This document shows positions 61,566 through 64,000 of a stretch of 64,000 nt of DNA, in pieces; position 1 is the first letter of the stretch; each line of letters starts with the position of its first letter. Both the position numbers and the translations under genes were made by a program. This DNA comes from Jiangella anatolica. GTDB taxonomy: Bacteria > Actinomycetota > Actinomycetes > Jiangellales > Jiangellaceae. The stretch covers positions 1 to 64,000 of the forward strand of contig NZ_POTW01000002.1 of assembly GCF_003236295.1 (NCBI RefSeq), written 5' to 3'. The notes below the pieces were generated by a model. That model did not search any database and was not told where the DNA came from. It saw only the letters and a list, made by a program, of their open reading frames with translations.

Positions 61566-63476
61566 TCAGATGGTCGGCAGCCAGACCCGCATCGTGGCCG
61601 GGCCGCGCGCGGCCCACGAGTGGTACGGGATCAGCCGGATCGACGCCGGGTCGGACCCGGCGTCACCCGCGCCGGCCGCGTACGGCCAGTCGTGATCGTC
61701 GTCGTCGACGAGGGCGCCGGTGGCGACGACAGCGCCGGACTCGTCCGTGCTCAGCGGCACGGACGCGTCCACCCGGACGGCGTCCACGTCGCGGCCCGCC
61801 GGCAGGTCGGCGGACTCCGCGCACAGCACCAGCGGGCCCCGCTCGACGGCGACGGCGCCGCGCAGCGCGTCGATCCGCGGGTCGGCCCGGACCCAGCGCG
61901 GCCGCATCAGCAGCCCCAGCCGCACCTCGTCGCCGGCCGCGAAGACCGCCGTCACCGACGCCATGCCGGGGCCCACGGAACGCCGGGTGCCGTCCGGCCC
62001 GACGAGCACGGCGCCCTCGGCCCAGGCCGGCACCCGTATCGACAGCGTCCACGGCGACGACGACGTCTCGGTCACGCGCAGCACGACGGCGCCGTCGTCG
62101 GGGTAGCCGGTGGACATGACGAACCCGGCCGGCCGCCCGTCCGGCAGCCGTGTCGACACCGTGGCGTCGGCGTACTGATGCACCTGCAGGCCGTCGTCGT
62201 CGGCGGTGACGAGGTACGCGGCCAGGCTGGCGAACGTCCGGGCGAGGTTGTTCGGGCAGCAGGACACGTCGAACCACGGCGCACGGACGCCGGACTCCGC
62301 GCGCGGGTGCGCCCGATCCGACGCGGGCAGCCCGCCGATCGCGCGCCGGTGCAGCGTGTTGACGTAGAAGAAGGAGCGCCCGTCGTCGGCCGGCGACGTG
62401 GCGATGACGTTGTACAGCGTCCGCTCGGCCAGATCCGCGTACTTCGGCGAACCCGTCGCCAGCAGCAGCCGCCAGGCCAGCTGCACCGACGCGACGGCGG
62501 CGCAGGTCTCCGAGTACGCCCGGTCCGGCGGCAGGAAGAAGTCGTCGCCGAACGCCTCGTCGGCGTGCCGCGCGCCCATGCCGCCGGTGAGGTACGTCCG
62601 CCGCGCGACCGTGGCCGCCCACTGCCGCTCGATGGCGGCCAGCAGCGCGGTGTCGCCGGTCTCGACCGCGACGTCGACGGCGCCCGAGGCCAGGTACAGC
62701 GCCCGGACGGCGTGCCCGTGGAACACCTCGGTGTCGCGCACCGGCACGTCGTCCTGGAAGTAGCCGCGGCCGAACTCCACGTCGGCCAGCACCCCGTTCC
62801 CGCGCCGCGAGACGAACAGCGCGGCCTGGTCCAGGTAGCGCCGCTCGCCGGTGATCCGGTACAGCTCCACCAGCGCCATCTCGATGACGGGGTGCCCGCA
62901 GTACCCCTGGTTGCCCGACGGCCCGAAGGTGTTGCACACGTGATCGGCGGCGCGCACCGCGACGTCGGCCAGCGGGCCGCCCACACCGGAGCGCAGCAGC
63001 GCGACGCCGGCCTGGATCAGGTGCCCGTAGCAGTACAGCTCGTGGCCCCACTCCAGGTCGGAGTAGCGCTCGGCCTGGCCGGGATGACCGAACGCGGTGT
63101 TGAGGTAGCCATCGGGCTCCTGTGCCCGCTCGATCACCTTGGCCAGCTCCTCGATCGACGCCACGGCGAACGCGTCGCCGGTGCGGGCGACCTCCCAGGC
63201 CATCGCCTCGATCAGCTTGTACACGTCGGAGTCGGAGAACTCCCGGCCGCGCCGGTCCCGGCCCACCCGGCCGTCGACGACCGCGGCGAAGTTGTCGATC
63301 CAGCCGACGCGGCGCTCCCAGCTCAGGTTGTGCTCCAGCGTGGCGGAGGCGTTGACGGACTGCCGGTCGCCCCAGAAGCCACCCGTGATGCGCACCTCAC
63401 GCAGGCCGAGCGGGCGCAGCCGCCCGGCGCTCGGCACCACGGGCCGGCCGGTCAGATCGTCGGGCACGATGGTCAT
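61566..63476 (-). CDS. GH127-like beta-L-arabinofuranosidase
   Basis: The 636-residue enzyme matches the GH127 family. It starts LGLREVRITGGFWGDRQSVNASATLEHNL and has YSETCAAVASVQLAWRLLLATG and FDVSCCPNNLARTFASLAAYL. The Glu-x-Cys and Cys-Cys positions fit the zinc site and nucleophile Cys of known GH127 enzymes. It removes beta-L-arabinofuranose from plant-type glycans. No signal peptide, so it acts on imported sugars. ATG 63476 overlaps the permease stop by four bases. Confidence 0.93.
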   Translation of the reverse strand: MTIVPDDLTGRPVVPSAGRLRPLGLREVRITGGFWGDRQSVNASATLEHNLSWERRVGWIDNFAAVVDGRVGRDRRGREFSDSDVYKLIEAMAWEVARTGDAFAVASIEELAKVIERAQEPDGYLNTAFGHPGQAERYSDLEWGHELYCYGHLIQAGVALLRSGVGGPLADVAVRAADHVCNTFGPSGNQGYCGHPVIEMALVELYRITGERRYLDQAALFVSRRGNGVLADVEFGRGYFQDDVPVRDTEVFHGHAVRALYLASGAVDVAVETGDTALLAAIERQWAATVARRTYLTGGMGARHADEAFGDDFFLPPDRAYSETCAAVASVQLAWRLLLATGSPKYADLAERTLYNVIATSPADDGRSFFYVNTLHRRAIGGLPASDRAHPRAESGVRAPWFDVSCCPNNLARTFASLAAYLVTADDDGLQVHQYADATVSTRLPDGRPAGFVMSTGYPDDGAVVLRVTETSSSPWTLSIRVPAWAEGAVLVGPDGTRRSVGPGMASVTAVFAAGDEVRLGLLMRPRWVRADPRIDALRGAVAVERGPLVLCAESADLPAGRDVDAVRVDASVPLSTDESGAVVATGALVDDDDHDWPYAAGAGDAGSDPASIRLIPYHSWAARGPATMRVWLPTI

Positions 63477-64000
63477 CCCTTCAGGGCTCCGGACATGAAG
63501 CCGCGCACGTAGTGCCGTTGCAGCAGGACGAACAGGAGCAGGCAGGGCAGCGCCATGATCACGACGCCGGCCTGGGTGGCGCCGAAGTCGACGGCGCCCA
63601 TGGTCTGCTGCCGCAGCGTGGCGATCGCCAGCGACAGCGGGTAGCGCGAGCTGTCGTTGATCATGAACAGCGGCGCGATGAAGTCGTTCCAGGCGTGCAG
63701 GAACGCGAACAGCCCGACGGTGATCATGCCGGGCCAGACCGCGAACACCAGCACCCGGCGCAGCACGCCGAACGTGCCGCAGCCGTCGACTAGCGCGGAC
63801 TCCTCGATCTCACGGGGCACCGCCTCGAACGAGATCCGCATCATGAACATCGAGAACGGCAGCTGGTAGAGCGTCAGCACCAGCGCCAGTCCGAACAGCG
63901 AGTTGCGCAGCCCCAGCTCGCCGAGCAGCACCCACAGCGGCACCAGCAGCGTCGCGTACGGGACCATGAGGATCGCGATGATCAGCAGGAACAGCGCGTC
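63473..64000 (-). CDS. carbohydrate ABC transporter permease (MalG type), cut by the window edge
   Basis: The visible 175 residues are the C-terminal part of a CUT1 permease. Several membrane helices and the EAA loop AVPREIEESALVDGCGTFGVLRRVLVFAVWPGMI are present, and the frame stays open to base 64000. The N-terminal helices lie beyond the right edge. It is upstream of the GH127 gene on the same strand and shares a four-base overlap with it, so uptake and breakdown of arabinose-bearing sugars are one operon. Confidence 0.92.
   Translation of the reverse strand, partial: DALFLLIIAILMVPYATLLVPLWVLLGELGLRNSLFGLALVLTLYQLPFSMFMMRISFEAVPREIEESALVDGCGTFGVLRRVLVFAVWPGMITVGLFAFLHAWNDFIAPLFMINDSSRYPLSLAIATLRQQTMGAVDFGATQAGVVIMALPCLLLFVLLQRHYVRGFMSGALKG

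Overview
The window is about 64 kb of very GC-rich chromosomal DNA with dense, tightly overlapping genes and many GTG starts. It carries a bacterial proteasome activator (Bpa), an ECF42-type sigma factor with a DGPF/YciI partner, DUF5926, and many lipoproteins and LCP-type wall enzymes. Together these point to an actinomycete (Actinomycetota). A Jiangella-like or related soil genus would fit, but the genus cannot be fixed from the sequence alone. No phage, CRISPR array, rRNA or complete insertion sequence is present. The only transposon remnant is the 3' end of an IS110-type transposase at the left edge.

Layout, left to right. 0-10 kb: transposase tail, VOC protein, lipoprotein, methyltransferase, tRNA-Ser(GCT), phosphoribosyltransferase, LCP wall ligase, secreted proteins, a small zinc-ribbon protein, a BpsA-like protein directly behind tRNA-Ser(TGA), and a kinase-like phosphotransferase. 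10-19.6 kb: rhodanese facing an SRPBCC/ArsR pair with two matching palindromic operators, an acyl-CoA ligase, a GH15 enzyme, and two ECF sigma factors, one coupled to a YciI-like protein. 19.6-26.7 kb: a five-gene translationally coupled operon (sugar-binding lipoprotein, two ABC permeases, Gfo/Idh oxidoreductase, sulfatase) faced by a double-length Lrp/AsnC regulator. This looks like a catabolic locus for a sulfated sugar. 26.7-34 kb: GrpB, DUF389, hydroxyacid dehydrogenase, nitrilase, MobA, DUF6457, potassium channel, quinone oxidoreductase, NUDIX.

34-39.8 kb: an odd class II tRNA-like gene, a PadR regulator with a clear operator over its promoter, an ABC ATPase and FtsX permease, then Bpa. 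39.9-45.4 kb: conserved housekeeping block HAD-serS-pheA and a large membrane protein. 45.4-50 kb: AAA-type ATPase, an AbiEi/AbiEii toxin-antitoxin pair with a probable leaderless promoter, and a flavohemoprotein-like protein with a long disordered N-terminus. 50-55.5 kb: HATPase anti-sigma-like protein, a five-copy helically phased repeat, DUF5926, arginine deiminase, glycosyltransferase, arylamine N-acetyltransferase and small proteins. 55.5-57 kb: an HTH/PIN toxin-antitoxin pair with an intergenic hairpin. 56.7-61 kb: a histidine kinase-response regulator-AraC operon, a second AraC regulator and small proteins. 61-64 kb: a GH127 arabinofuranosidase operon with an ABC permease that runs off the right edge.

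The most unusual items are the serine-type tRNA body with an apparent GAA anticodon (34120-34206), the phased repeat array at 50651-50740, the dual ArsR operator, the Lrp-governed sulfatase/ABC operon and the two toxin-antitoxin loci. I did not find one clearly new multi-gene defence or biosynthetic system.
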